A stretch of DNA of 16,395 nucleotides from Clostridia bacterium (GCA_017414725.1 JAFQKZ010000033.1:1-16395), one strand, 5' to 3'. Counted from the first letter of the stretch, positions 7,042-14,806 are shown. Translations and numbers: made by a program. The notes: generated by a model not told the origin, from the letters alone.

Positions 7042-7803
7042 TTATTTTTTATTAATAATTTCTTGACATAATTCTAGATACGCTTTTGAAGCTCTGTTAT
7101 GCGTATCAAAATACACTGCAGGCTCTCCAAACCCCGGTGACTCGCAAATTCTTACAGATCTGGGAATCACTGTTTTGAACACTTTTCCGGGAAAATTCTT
7201 TTCGACTTCGTCCATAACTTGTTTAGTCAAATTTAATCTCGTGTCACACATCGTCATTAATATACTCTCTATGTCAAGATTAAAATTATGATGTCTTTTC
7301 ACAACTTTTATAGTATTAATTAACTGCGATAAACCCTCGAGTGCGTAATATTCGCACTGCATCGGAATAATTATAGAATTACTCGCACAAAACGCATTTA
7401 TAGTAATAATTCCAAGCGACGGCGGACAGTCTATAAATATATAATCATAATTATCTTTTATAGTATTTAACTGGTTTTTGAGCATATTTTCTTTACCGGA
7501 AAACAAGCTTATGCCGGCATCGAACCCTGCGAGATTAATATGCGATGGGATTAAGTCCAGATTTTTGAATTTAGTGTTCAAGACGACTTGTTTTACAGGA
7601 ACATTATTTTTCAGAACATCATACGAAGAGTGCTCTATTTCTTTTTTATTAAAACCGAGACCACTTGTAGCATTGCCCTGCGGGTCCAGATCAATTAACA
7701 ATACTTTTTTATCAGACATGCCTATAGCTGCCGACAAATTCACAGCTGTAGTAGTTTTACCAACGCCACCTTTTTGGTTCGACACAGATATAACTTTCGC
7801 CAT
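7042..7803 (-). CDS. parA: Chromosome partitioning ATPase ParA (Soj)
   Basis: A Walker-type ATPase that binds DNA as an ATP dimer, acts with ParB in origin segregation and in many Firmicutes influences DnaA. From ATG 7803 it has 253 residues, the usual Soj length. Motifs are the deviant Walker A NQKGGVGKTTTAVNLSAA near residue 10, DLDPQGNATSGLG, the Walker B region YDYIFIDCPPSLG, and the basic C-terminal SVRICESPGFGEPAVYFD. An upstream ATG (7896) would add 31 lysine- and tyrosine-rich residues with no homology to ParA. The start chosen here has GGGAGG (7810-7815) six bases upstream, and begins MAKVISVSNQKGG. It is first in the parA-parB-serS operon. Confidence 0.97.
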   Translation of the reverse strand: MAKVISVSNQKGGVGKTTTAVNLSAAIGMSDKKVLLIDLDPQGNATSGLGFNKKEIEHSSYDVLKNNVPVKQVVLNTKFKNLDLIPSHINLAGFDAGISLFSGKENMLKNQLNTIKDNYDYIFIDCPPSLGIITINAFCASNSIIIPMQCEYYALEGLSQLINTIKVVKRHHNFNLDIESILMTMCDTRLNLTKQVMDEVEKNFPGKVFKTVIPRSVRICESPGFGEPAVYFDTHNRASKAYLELCQEIINKK

Positions 7804-7890
7804 TATTTTCCTCCCTATTTTATGCCAATTCCAATATAAATACATTTTCGTTTTTTTTTGCGTTTTTGTCAATATATATAATTTTTTGGA

Positions 7891-7922
7891 TTTCAAAAAA
7901 TAACGCCCGGTGTATTACCGGG
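7891..7922 (-). terminator. Rho-independent terminator of the minus-strand secreted-protein gene
   Basis: On the minus strand CCCGGT (7922-7917) and ACCGGG (7911-7906) form a GC-rich 6-bp stem with a 5-nt loop, followed by CGTTATTTTTTG. It starts one base after the stop codon at 7924 and separates that gene from parA. Confidence 0.8.
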
Positions 7923-7923
7923 T

Positions 7924-8646
7924 TTAATTTTGCGATTTTTTGTTGTTATTTGTTTTTACGTAGTTATAGGTGTTGTACACCAACGCAGCTCCGAGTGACA
8001 ACAAGCATGTACCGGTAAGTCTTAAACCAAGTTTTCCGCTAGGGGTTGAGTGCCACGGTAAAGGTGGCAAATTCAAATATTTCTCTTCTTGATCTCGCAA
8101 AGTCCAGCCTCTTTCTTTGTTATATTCAAATGTTAAAGCGGTTTCTAAAATTTTTTGCAGTTTTTCAGGATAGTTTAATTCTGTGTTTCCTCCGAAACCG
8201 GCAAGATCTTCGTTGGGGTCGTACACAGTAGTGAAAACACGATCTTTAGGAAGCTTTTTAACGTTTTTGGAGTTTCGAGTTTCGGGGGTTAGCAAATACA
8301 AACAACTGTGTTTTCCTGTGTCAGGGGCTTCGAAATTGGGGTCACAAATTATATAAAGAGTAGGTTTTTCAGCTTTATGTTTTCCTTTGCCAATTCGGGG
8401 ATATATGGTGTTGTGGTTAAGTTTAATATTTTGCTTTTTACAGTAGTATTGTTCAGCATCAAAGTTCAAAAATACTGAAGAGATCATAAATTGCGAATTG
8501 CTTTTTGGTTTGTCAACTAAAGCAATAACTTCATATTCGGTTAAATCAACGGCTTTAACTTGTGGTTGCAAAAAAACATTTGATAATCCGAATAAAATTA
8601 ACAGTATCATAGAACTAACTTGTTTGAATAATTTATTTGTTATCAT
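7924..8646 (-). CDS. Secreted or membrane-tethered protein of unknown function
   Basis: I do not recognise this 240-residue protein. It has a clear signal peptide: basic start MITNKLFK, hydrophobic core SSMILLILFGLSNVFL, and a likely cleavage after VKA (residue 32). The middle part is soluble and rich in Lys, Asn and Tyr, with PTLYIICDPNFEAPDTGKHS, TPETR and a repeated YDPNED/FGGNTE-type acidic stretch. Three cysteines (69, 101, 115) remain after cleavage, plus one in the terminal segment. A second hydrophobic segment (LGLRLTGTCLLSLGAALVY, 206-224) and a short basic tail suggest anchoring in the membrane with the body outside. ATG 8646 has GGAGA (8656-8660) 9 nt upstream and a good promoter. 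It stands alone between two terminators or promoters, outside any operon, and looks lineage-specific. Confidence 0.85.
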   Translation of the reverse strand: MITNKLFKQVSSMILLILFGLSNVFLQPQVKAVDLTEYEVIALVDKPKSNSQFMISSVFLNFDAEQYYCKKQNIKLNHNTIYPRIGKGKHKAEKPTLYIICDPNFEAPDTGKHSCLYLLTPETRNSKNVKKLPKDRVFTTVYDPNEDLAGFGGNTELNYPEKLQKILETALTFEYNKERGWTLRDQEEKYLNLPPLPWHSTPSGKLGLRLTGTCLLSLGAALVYNTYNYVKTNNNKKSQN

Positions 8647-8680
8647 TACATATTATCTCCTATATTTAAATTATATTCTA

Positions 8681-8709
8681 ATTTTATCATAAGCTAGGGT
8701 ATTTGTCAA
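8681..8709 (-). promoter_or_regulatory. Promoter of the minus-strand secreted-protein gene
   Basis: On the minus strand TTGACA (8709-8704), a 17-bp spacer and TAAAAT (8686-8681) place a start near 8674, about 28 bases before the ATG. A second TATAAT (8675-8670) lies downstream without a matching -35. Confidence 0.75.
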
Positions 8710-8742
8710 TATAATATTTTAAGATAAAATTTCTGTTAAATC

Positions 8743-8773
8743 TATTGATCAATAAAATTAAGTATGATATAAT
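8743..8773 (+). promoter_or_regulatory. Promoter with overlapping 12-bp palindrome, reading into the IS remnant
   Basis: TTGATC (8745-8750), a 17-bp spacer and an extended -10 TGATATAAT (TATAAT at 8768-8773) form a good promoter on the plus strand. The -35 lies inside the perfect palindrome TATTGATCAATA (8743-8754), which could be an operator. Transcription would start near 8780, at the left edge of the decayed insertion sequence. No intact gene follows. Confidence 0.55.
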
Positions 8774-8782
8774 AATCCCAGT

Positions 8783-9460
8783 AGTAGGAATTTGCCTATG
8801 GAAGACGGCTTGCTTCTCTCCTTTTATATCCAAGGCAAGACCGCATATATAGAAATAAAAACATAAGAAAAACGATTAGAGCAAGAACGGTATTTTTTCA
8901 GAAAAGATTTTAAATTTTTTAATGGAAGCAAAAATGTTTTCAATAAGAATTTCGTGTTTAGAAATGAAGCGATTCTTAGCTTTTTGAGAAAGAGAACGCC
9001 TGTAAAATTTTGTATTTTGTGAGGTGTTTTAGAATTAGGATAAAATTCAAAGCACCTTGGTAACTAGAATCCATAAAGACATCATCATGGCTTTGACATA
9101 CTATAAACCATGATAACGGAGATGTTGTTGCTTATGTTATTGACTCCAGACATCACGATATGTTATGGCAACTAACTGATTTAATCTACAGCTTAAATCT
9201 AAACATTACTGCCATCTATTCTGATAATAATTTTGCTTACCATGATTTTATTCCCTTGCATACTCATCATACCGGTAAAATTAATACTCAAAAAATTGAA
9301 CGCAAGCATCTTTATTTTCGCACTCGTCTTAAACGCTTAACTCGTAAAACTATCTATTTCTCTAAATCTCATACTACTCACAGTATCTTACTCATCCTTA
9401 TTATTAACACCACAGAATTTAATCGTCAATTCTCTTAAAGTTCCATATGCGACGGTACCT
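8783..9460 (+). mobile_element. Decayed IS1-family insertion sequence
   Basis: The right part encodes the C-terminal half of an IS1-type transposase (separate entry). The segment beginning at 8783 ends its first 21 bases in GCCTATGGAA, and the right edge read inward from 9460 ends its first 20 bases in GCATATGGAA: a 9 of 10 match at the inner end of an imperfect inverted repeat. The resulting length of 678 bp fits the IS1 family (about 700-800 bp). No target duplication is visible. The left 280 bases have frequent stops in all frames; a stretch near 8885 (EQERYFFRKDFKFF) faintly resembles the zinc-finger part of IS1 InsA with its cysteines lost, but this is weak. Boundaries are tentative. Confidence 0.55.
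9064..9438 (+). pseudogene. IS1-family transposase fragment (C-terminal half, with internal stop)
   Basis: The frame reads WL-stop-HTINHDNGDVVAYVID, then YSDNNFAY, HHTGKINTQKIERKHLYF and RTRLKRLTRKTIYFSKS. These match the IS1 InsB transposase core, including the second catalytic Asp (in YSDN) and the catalytic Glu (in KIERKH), followed by the conserved arginine-rich block. Family members usually read WLWH at the first motif, so TGA at 9094-9096 replaces a tryptophan codon (TGG). TGA is a true stop here, because thrS and tcdA end with it. Nothing with the first catalytic Asp or the N-terminal DNA-binding part is recognisable in the same frame. The element cannot move by itself. A 92-codon frame from ATG 9160 remains open but is not expected to be functional. 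Confidence 0.85.
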
Positions 9461-9482
9461 TAAGGATGAAAATAAATTTTAT

Positions 9483-9511
9483 TTGACAAAGCGAAAAATA
9501 TATATTATAAT
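9483..9511 (+). promoter_or_regulatory. Consensus promoter of the plus-strand secreted-protein gene
   Basis: TTGACA (9483-9488), exactly 17 bp, TATAAT (9506-9511): a perfect sigma-A type promoter. Transcription would start near 9518, beside the 8-bp palindrome CACATGTG (9519-9526), a possible operator. The promoter begins about 20 bases beyond the IS remnant. Confidence 0.88.
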
Positions 9512-9565
9512 GAAATTGCACATGTGTATAATTAAAATTTATTTCCAAGGAGTTTTTAAAATATC

Positions 9566-10441
9566 ATGAATAAACGTACCAAAATTTTGTCTTTATTATC
9601 GAGTTTTGCACTAAGCGCTAGTCTGTTTGTTAATAGTCCAGTAGCACACGGCTATTTCGAAGAAGCTTTGAGAATTTTTAACAGTAACAAGAGATTGACA
9701 TTTAAACAGTCCACACAATTGAAATATGTTTTAAAAACAGACCTACATAACACACTTTTGGAAATTAATCAGAAAGATGAACAAATAAAGAAACTTAACC
9801 TGCCTAATGATAACCCCATGGTTCAAGGCGTTAAACAAGTAAGAGAATTCTGCGCAGCAGTATACAAATATTTGGATCCCGGTAGTTTTAATGCAGAGTT
9901 AACGATTGATTGTTTAGCAAAAGGCTTTAACGCTATGAAAGGCTTTAGCATGAAACTTCCTCAAGGAATGACTGGCGAATTATTCATGAATTTAGTTGAC
10001 CCAACGATTGTTTACTTTTCTGATTTATATAATATTCTACAAAATCAAACTATTAAAGATAATCTAGTAACAACCAAAGACCTAAATATTTTAAGAAAAG
10101 AAATAAAAAAGACAATTGCCAATAATGAAGAAATTAAAAGTGCTCTAAAATTAACAATTACCTCGGGCAATGGCAATGAAGTTGAATATGAATTTACTAC
10201 AGACGGCTGGTCAAAATTTGCTTTGGGTTCGAATTTAACTATGAAAAATTTGGCGGAAGCAATATGTAATTGGAATGAAAAAAATCCTAATTCTATTAAG
10301 AATTGGTGGGCATCTAGGTATGAAATGACTCGAAATGAAATTAAAAAAATGGTATATGATGAAAGTAATGGGAAATGGGAACCCGAAGATAAAGATGTTA
10401 TCGATAAATTATTTATGTGTCTAGATAGTTACGTAAAGTAA
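9566..10441 (+). CDS. Secreted protein of unknown function
   Basis: I do not recognise this 291-residue protein. It carries a typical signal peptide: basic MNKRTK, hydrophobic ILSLLSSFALSASLFV, and a probable cleavage after AHG (residue 29). No second hydrophobic segment, LPXTG motif or lipobox is present, so release from the cell is the simplest reading. The mature part looks mostly helical and highly charged, with many Lys, Asn and Glu (KDLNILRKEIKKTIANNEEIKSALKL), and contains a Trp-rich stretch NWNEKNPNSIKNWWASRYEM near residues 232-251. AAGGAG (9547-9552) lies 13 nt before the ATG, slightly far. It has a perfect consensus promoter and its own terminator, so it is a strongly expressed single gene. 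It shows no sequence similarity by eye to the minus-strand secreted protein at 7924-8646. Confidence 0.87.
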   Translation: MNKRTKILSLLSSFALSASLFVNSPVAHGYFEEALRIFNSNKRLTFKQSTQLKYVLKTDLHNTLLEINQKDEQIKKLNLPNDNPMVQGVKQVREFCAAVYKYLDPGSFNAELTIDCLAKGFNAMKGFSMKLPQGMTGELFMNLVDPTIVYFSDLYNILQNQTIKDNLVTTKDLNILRKEIKKTIANNEEIKSALKLTITSGNGNEVEYEFTTDGWSKFALGSNLTMKNLAEAICNWNEKNPNSIKNWWASRYEMTRNEIKKMVYDESNGKWEPEDKDVIDKLFMCLDSYVK

Positions 10442-10464
10442 AATATTTAAATAATATTAGATTT

Positions 10465-10492
10465 TTCCGGGGATTAAACTCCGGAATTTTTT
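10465..10492 (+). terminator. Rho-independent terminator after the secreted-protein gene
   Basis: TTCCGG (10465-10470) pairs with CCGGAA (10481-10486) around a 10-nt loop, with one more G.T pair possible, and is followed directly by TTTTTT. Confidence 0.85.
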
Positions 10493-10515
10493 AAAATTAA
10501 TTTATGTTTCGAAAC

Positions 10516-10544
10516 TTGCTTTTTTTGACATAACATGATATTAT
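10516..10544 (+). promoter_or_regulatory. thrS: Probable promoter of the thrS operon
   Basis: TTGCTT (10516-10521), 17 bp and an extended -10 TGATATTAT (TATTAT at 10539-10544) would start transcription near 10551. That leaves a leader of only ~34 bases, too short for a T-box. A nearby TTGACA (10525-10530) has no -10 at proper spacing. Confidence 0.5.
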
Positions 10545-10584
10545 CAACAGAAAAATATTTTATGTTTAGAGGGGCAGTGAACGT

Positions 10585-12360
10585 ATGTCCGGTGAAATTA
10601 AAAACAAAGAAGAAATTGAGATTGGTCGTCACACTTTAGCGCATGTTTTGGCAAAAGCGGTTACTGAGTTGTACGATAATGTAAAGCTAGCGATAGGGCC
10701 ATATATAGATAACGGATTTTATTATGATTTTGATATGCCACACGTTTTGACTGAAAACGATTTTGAGCAAATTCAGAAAAAAATGGCGGAGATAATTTCT
10801 AGAAAAGAAGATTTAAAACGTGAACAAATTACTGTTCAAGAAGCCAAAAAGATATTTGCAGATCAAAAATATAAACTTGAATTAATTGAGGATTTAGAAA
10901 AAAAATCGGAAGACATGAGTGTATATTATTTGGGCGATGATTTTGTAGATCTGTGTCGTGGGCCGCACGTTTCGAATACAAGTGAATTAAAAAATTGGGC
11001 ATTCAAGATTTCTTCAGTAGCGGGTGCGTATTGGCGTGGCGACGAGAAAAACTCGATGTTGCAGCGCGTGTATGTCTATGCTTTCCCAAGCAAACCTGAG
11101 CTCAAAGAATATTTAAATTTTCTTGAAGAGGCCAAAAAACGTGATCATAGAAAACTTGGACCTCAGTTGGACTTGTTTTTTATGGACGAGACTGCTCCGG
11201 GAATGCCATATTGGTTACCCAAAGGCTGGAAAATGTTCAATATATTGCTTGATTTTTGGCGAGAAGAGAACGAAAAACGAAATTATCAAGAGATTTCTTC
11301 TCCGCTGGTAAATCACAATGTTTTGTGGAAAACGTCGGGGCATTGGGATCATTATCAAGAAAATATGTTCATAGTGCCTATATCTGAAGAGCAAGTTTTT
11401 GCTGTGAAACCTATGAATTGTCCTAACGCGATGAAAGTATATCAAAAGAAAGTGCGTAGTTATCGTGAACTTCCGTTGAGATATTCGGATTGTGACGTGT
11501 TACATAGAAAAGAAGTTTCAGGCACTTTGCACGGTTTGTTTAGAGTTCAGATGTTCAGACAGGACGATTCGCACAATTTTATTACTGAAGATCAAATTTC
11601 GAGCGAGATAAATAGCATTTTAGATATTGCTGATTTGTTTTATAATATTTTTGGTTTGAAGTACACGCCCGTGTTGTCGACGAGACCGGAAGATTTTATG
11701 GGCGATATTAAATTATGGGATCGGGCCGAATCAGAACTTAAAGAAATATTAACAACACGTTACGGAGATTTTGAGATTAACGAGGGCGACGGCGCTTTTT
11801 ATGGCCCAAAAATAGATATTTTAATAAAAGACTGTTTAAATAGAACTTGGCAGTTGGGAACTATACAATTGGATTTTCAGTTGCCGAGAAATTTTGACTT
11901 AACATATACAGATAAAGACGGCACTCAGAAAACTCCGGTAGTAGTTCACAGAGTAATTTACGGCTCTCTCGAGAGATTTATGGGCATATTAATCGAACAT
12001 TTTGCAGGAAAATTTCCGTTCTGGATTTCTGCAGTTCAGGCTGGAATAGTTCCGGTTAAACCTGAACATAATAATTATGCGCAAAAAATCTCACAAGAAC
12101 TTAACAAATATAAAATACGAAACGAGATAGATTTGTCTGATAATAACATGGGGACAAAAATCAAAAATTTTAGACACGAAATGTTACCGTATATTATAAT
12201 TGTCGGAGACGAAGAAGAAAAGAATCAGACTATTTCTATTAGAACCAGAACAGGTGCACAAAAAAATAATATAAAACTCGAGAAATTTATAGAAGTTTGT
12301 CAGAACATGAATACTACACATGCATTAGAATTATCAGATTTTTCGGAGGAAGCTGAATGA
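10585..12360 (+). CDS. thrS: Threonine-tRNA ligase lacking the N-terminal TGS domain
   Basis: A class II synthetase that charges tRNA-Thr and hydrolyses mischarged Ser-tRNA-Thr. At 591 residues it is about 50 shorter than E. coli ThrRS (642). The editing domain is intact, with H16 and H20 (HTLAHVLA) and C124/H128 (CRGPH), matching E. coli H73, H77, C182 and H186. Catalytic zinc ligands C279 (MNCPNAM) and H330 (QDDSH) are present, motif 3 is GSLERFMGILIEHF, and an anticodon-binding domain closes the protein. The first ~57 residues, the TGS domain, are missing. An in-frame TAG at 10567-10569 excludes a longer start. AGAGGGG (10568-10574) lies 10 nt before the ATG. It heads the operon and overlaps ychF by four bases (ATGA). 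Confidence 0.97.
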   Translation: MSGEIKNKEEIEIGRHTLAHVLAKAVTELYDNVKLAIGPYIDNGFYYDFDMPHVLTENDFEQIQKKMAEIISRKEDLKREQITVQEAKKIFADQKYKLELIEDLEKKSEDMSVYYLGDDFVDLCRGPHVSNTSELKNWAFKISSVAGAYWRGDEKNSMLQRVYVYAFPSKPELKEYLNFLEEAKKRDHRKLGPQLDLFFMDETAPGMPYWLPKGWKMFNILLDFWREENEKRNYQEISSPLVNHNVLWKTSGHWDHYQENMFIVPISEEQVFAVKPMNCPNAMKVYQKKVRSYRELPLRYSDCDVLHRKEVSGTLHGLFRVQMFRQDDSHNFITEDQISSEINSILDIADLFYNIFGLKYTPVLSTRPEDFMGDIKLWDRAESELKEILTTRYGDFEINEGDGAFYGPKIDILIKDCLNRTWQLGTIQLDFQLPRNFDLTYTDKDGTQKTPVVVHRVIYGSLERFMGILIEHFAGKFPFWISAVQAGIVPVKPEHNNYAQKISQELNKYKIRNEIDLSDNNMGTKIKNFRHEMLPYIIIVGDEEEKNQTISIRTRTGAQKNNIKLEKFIEVCQNMNTTHALELSDFSEEAE

Positions 12361-13448
12361 AAATTGGCATTGTAGGGCTTCCAAATGTTGGGAAAAGCAC
12401 GCTTTTTAATGCTATCACAAATGCAGGAGCGATATGTGCGAACTATCCGTTTTGCACGGTCGAACCCAACGTAGGGACTGTCGCTGTTCCGGACTATCGC
12501 ATAGATAAGTTATCTGAAATTTACAAACCTGACAAAATTACTTACGCTACTATAGAATTTGTCGATATTGCCGGGCTTGTGCAGGGCGCATCGCACGGAG
12601 AAGGTCTTGGAAATAAATTCCTCGCGAATATTCGTGAAGTTGACGCGATTGTTCATGTTGTTCGGTGCTTCGAAAATTCAAATATAATTCACGTAAACGG
12701 CGAAGTAAACCCTAAGAGCGATATTGAGATTATAAATTCAGAGTTAATCTTGTCTGATATAGAATTACTAGAAAAGCGAGTTCAAAAAATCCAAAAACTA
12801 GTAAAAGCTGACAAAAAATATATTTTTGAATTAGAAACTTGCGAGAAAGTTTTGGATAAAATTTCCAACGGAGCTATGATAAAGTCACTGGACTTAACTG
12901 ATGAAGAACGCGAGTGTATTAATCAAATAGATTTGTTGACGAACAAACCTGTGATTTATATAGCAAACATGAACGAAAGTGATTTTTCGAATCTTGATCA
13001 AAATAAATTTTTTGAACAGGTCAAAGAAATTGCAGGTCGCGAAAACTCTGGAGTTGTGCCGATTTGTGCGGATTTTGAATGTCAAATTTCCGAGATGACT
13101 ACAGAAGAAAAACTAGAATTTTTGCATGATATAGGACTCGAAAAATCCGGACTGGATAGACTAATTTTAGAGTGCTATAAATTATTGGGATTGATCTCGT
13201 TTTTGACAGCGGGCAAAGAAGAAGTTCGTGCATGGACGATAAAAATTGGCACGAAAGCGCCACAAGCCGCCGGAAAAATTCACAGTGATTTTGAACGCGG
13301 ATTTATAAGAGCGGAAGTAATCTCGTACGAAAATCTGGTAAATTCTGGAAATATAAATATAGCAAAAGAGCGCGGGCTAGTTAAATCTGAGGGCAAAGAA
13401 TATGTCATGAACAACGGAGATATAGTATTATTCAGGTTTAACGTATAA
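12357..13448 (+). CDS. ychF: Redox-regulated ATPase YchF (OLA1 family)
   Basis: An Obg-related P-loop protein that associates with ribosomes and prefers ATP to GTP. The 363 residues are full length. Motifs are G1 GLPNVGKS (7-14), [10 protein letters not shown] (29-38), G3 [16 protein letters not shown] (70-85) and NMNE (204-207) in place of the GTP-specific NKxD, which is the family's hallmark. The C-terminal TGS-like domain reads [32 protein letters not shown] and ends in [12 protein letters not shown]. The start ATG overlaps the thrS stop (ATGA), with GGAGG (12345-12349) 7 nt upstream inside thrS, so translation is coupled. Confidence 0.97.
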   Translation: MKIGIVGLPNVGKSTLFNAITNAGAICANYPFCTVEPNVGTVAVPDYRIDKLSEIYKPDKITYATIEFVDIAGLVQGASHGEGLGNKFLANIREVDAIVHVVRCFENSNIIHVNGEVNPKSDIEIINSELILSDIELLEKRVQKIQKLVKADKKYIFELETCEKVLDKISNGAMIKSLDLTDEERECINQIDLLTNKPVIYIANMNESDFSNLDQNKFFEQVKEIAGRENSGVVPICADFECQISEMTTEEKLEFLHDIGLEKSGLDRLILECYKLLGLISFLTAGKEEVRAWTIKIGTKAPQAAGKIHSDFERGFIRAEVISYENLVNSGNINIAKERGLVKSEGKEYVMNNGDIVLFRFNV

Positions 13449-13491
13449 TTAATATAAAATTAACTCAAAATATAAAGGTCTAGTTAAAAAT

Positions 13492-14064
13492 ATGTTCGAA
13501 AATTGGGAAGAATTAGAAAGCAATTGTTTAAAATGTACCAAGTGTAAATTGTGCGAAACAAGAACAAATTTAGTGTTTGGTTACGGGAATAAAAATTCAG
13601 AAATCATGTTTGTCGGAGAGGGCCCCGGAGAGCGTGAAGATGCCATGGGGATGCCGTTTGTTGGACGCTCCGGCAAGCTTTTGGACGCTATGTTAAGCGA
13701 GATAAATTTGAGTCGTGAAAAAAATATTTATATATGTAATATTGTGAAGTGTCGACCACCGCAGAATCGTGATCCATTACCAGAAGAGCAGGATTTGTGT
13801 ATTAATTGGCTTCGAAACCAAGTGTATATTATGAAACCCAAAATTATAGTTTCTGTTGGAAGAATTTCTGCGATGAAAATTATAGATCCGAATATTAAAA
13901 TCACGAAAGATCACGGCAAATTTTATGTCAAGAAAAATACCGTTTTTATGCCGACTATACATCCGGCTTCGTTATTAAGAAACCCGTCCCAAAAAGAGCT
14001 GGTGCGGCAGGATTTTTTGAATTTACAACAAAAAATTCTCGAGATTTGCGAAAGAACTTATTAA
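13492..14064 (+). CDS. Family 4 uracil-DNA glycosylase (4Fe-4S)
   Basis: Removes uracil from DNA, arising from cytosine deamination or dUTP incorporation, and starts base excision repair. The 190 residues show family 4 motifs: GEGPGEREDAMGMPFVGRSG (44-61), NIVKCRPPQNRDP (83-95) and PTIHPASLLRNP (154-165). The iron-sulphur cluster ligands are predicted to be C15, C18, C87 and C103; the 2- and 15-residue gaps within the pairs equal those in the Thermus family 4 enzyme (C17, C20, C86, C102). The N-terminal CLKCTKCKLCETRT is typical. It follows ychF by 43 bases without a terminator and has only a weak AAGG upstream, so it is probably the third gene of the operon. Confidence 0.95.
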   Translation: MFENWEELESNCLKCTKCKLCETRTNLVFGYGNKNSEIMFVGEGPGEREDAMGMPFVGRSGKLLDAMLSEINLSREKNIYICNIVKCRPPQNRDPLPEEQDLCINWLRNQVYIMKPKIIVSVGRISAMKIIDPNIKITKDHGKFYVKKNTVFMPTIHPASLLRNPSQKELVRQDFLNLQQKILEICERTY

Positions 14065-14112
14065 TGATTTTTTAATAAAATTATAATTAAAAACGAAAGA
14101 AAAATATTAAAT

Positions 14113-14802
14113 ATGAGCGAGATATTTCTTAGGACAAAATTATTAATAGGCGAAGAAAAGTTTAAAATATTGCAAAAAAGTAAAGTTTTAGTGTTTGGAG
14201 TAGGCGGCGTAGGCTCGGTAGTCGCGGAGTCACTGGTAAGAACAGGGATAAAGTATCTTGACATTTGTGACGGGGATAATATAAGCATCACGAATTTAAA
14301 TCGCCAAATCATGACGGATTTTAATAATATCGGATCACAAAAAACACATGTTCTTAAAAACAAATTATTAAATATTAATCCGGATTTAATAATTAATACT
14401 TTTGATTATTTTTTTGATGAGATGACATGTGAGAGTTTTGAGTTCGAAAATTATGATTTTGTTATAGACTGTATAGATAACATTAAATCGAAAATTATGA
14501 TTATATTAAAATCACAGAAAAATAACGTAAAAATTATCAGCTGCATGGGCACCGGGAACAAGCTAAATCCGATGGATCTGGAGTTTTGTGATATTTACAA
14601 GACTTCTGTGTGTCCGTTGGCGAGAATAATGCGTCGTGAACTCAAAAAAAATAACGTGAAATCACTTGACGTTGTGTACTCGCGCGAGAAACCAAGATAT
14701 GTCCCGAATGATAGAATAAATTCGAGTGCAATGTTCGTTCCTGCGACAGCCGGGCTTATTATTTCGTCAGAAGTTATAAAAAAGTTAGTAAATTTGGAGT
14801 GA
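14113..14802 (+). CDS. tcdA: tRNA threonylcarbamoyladenosine dehydratase TcdA (CsdL-like E1 fold)
   Basis: An ATP-dependent enzyme of the ThiF/E1 superfamily that cyclises t6A at tRNA position 37 to ct6A. The 229 residues contain the nucleotide-binding GVGGVGS (29-35), DICDGDNISITNLNRQI (50-66) with the conserved Arg, and VIDCIDNIKSK. The later CMGTGNKLNPMDLEFCDIYKTS and CPLARIMRRELKK are characteristic of TcdA rather than ThiF, MoeB or HesA. The length is typical of Clostridia TcdA, which lack the longer proteobacterial C-terminus. The 48 bases before it are A/T-rich with no hairpin. Its final codons carry GGAG (14796-14799), the ribosome binding site of recJ. Confidence 0.93.
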   Translation: MSEIFLRTKLLIGEEKFKILQKSKVLVFGVGGVGSVVAESLVRTGIKYLDICDGDNISITNLNRQIMTDFNNIGSQKTHVLKNKLLNINPDLIINTFDYFFDEMTCESFEFENYDFVIDCIDNIKSKIMIILKSQKNNVKIISCMGTGNKLNPMDLEFCDIYKTSVCPLARIMRRELKKNNVKSLDVVYSREKPRYVPNDRINSSAMFVPATAGLIISSEVIKKLVNLE

Positions 14803-14806
14803 TTTT

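Noticed and set aside
7836..7872. parA promoter with TTGACA (minus strand, 7872-7867)
   Set aside because: The -35 is perfect but the only plausible -10 (TATTTA, 7842-7837) lies about 24 bp away, beyond workable spacing; the promoter could not be placed.
7804..7896. 31-residue N-terminal extension of ParA from an upstream ATG
   Set aside because: No Shine-Dalgarno at 7896, low-complexity Lys/Tyr sequence, and GGGAGG sits right before the conserved MAKVISVSNQKGG start at 7803.
4866..8646. parS site near parAB
   Set aside because: No 16-mer close to TGTTTCACGTGAAACA was seen here or elsewhere in the window, including the GTTTCAC-like stretch in dnaX near 2165, which lacks the second half.
9094..9096. 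TGA read as tryptophan (recoded genetic code)
   Set aside because: TGA terminates thrS and tcdA exactly where the next gene's start follows, and Trp is encoded by TGG throughout, so the code is standard and the transposase is a pseudogene.
10441..10584. T-box or other riboswitch before thrS
   Set aside because: The leader after the predicted start is about 34 nt, and the only hairpin in the gap (10465-10486) is the terminator of the upstream gene; no T-box core sequence is present.
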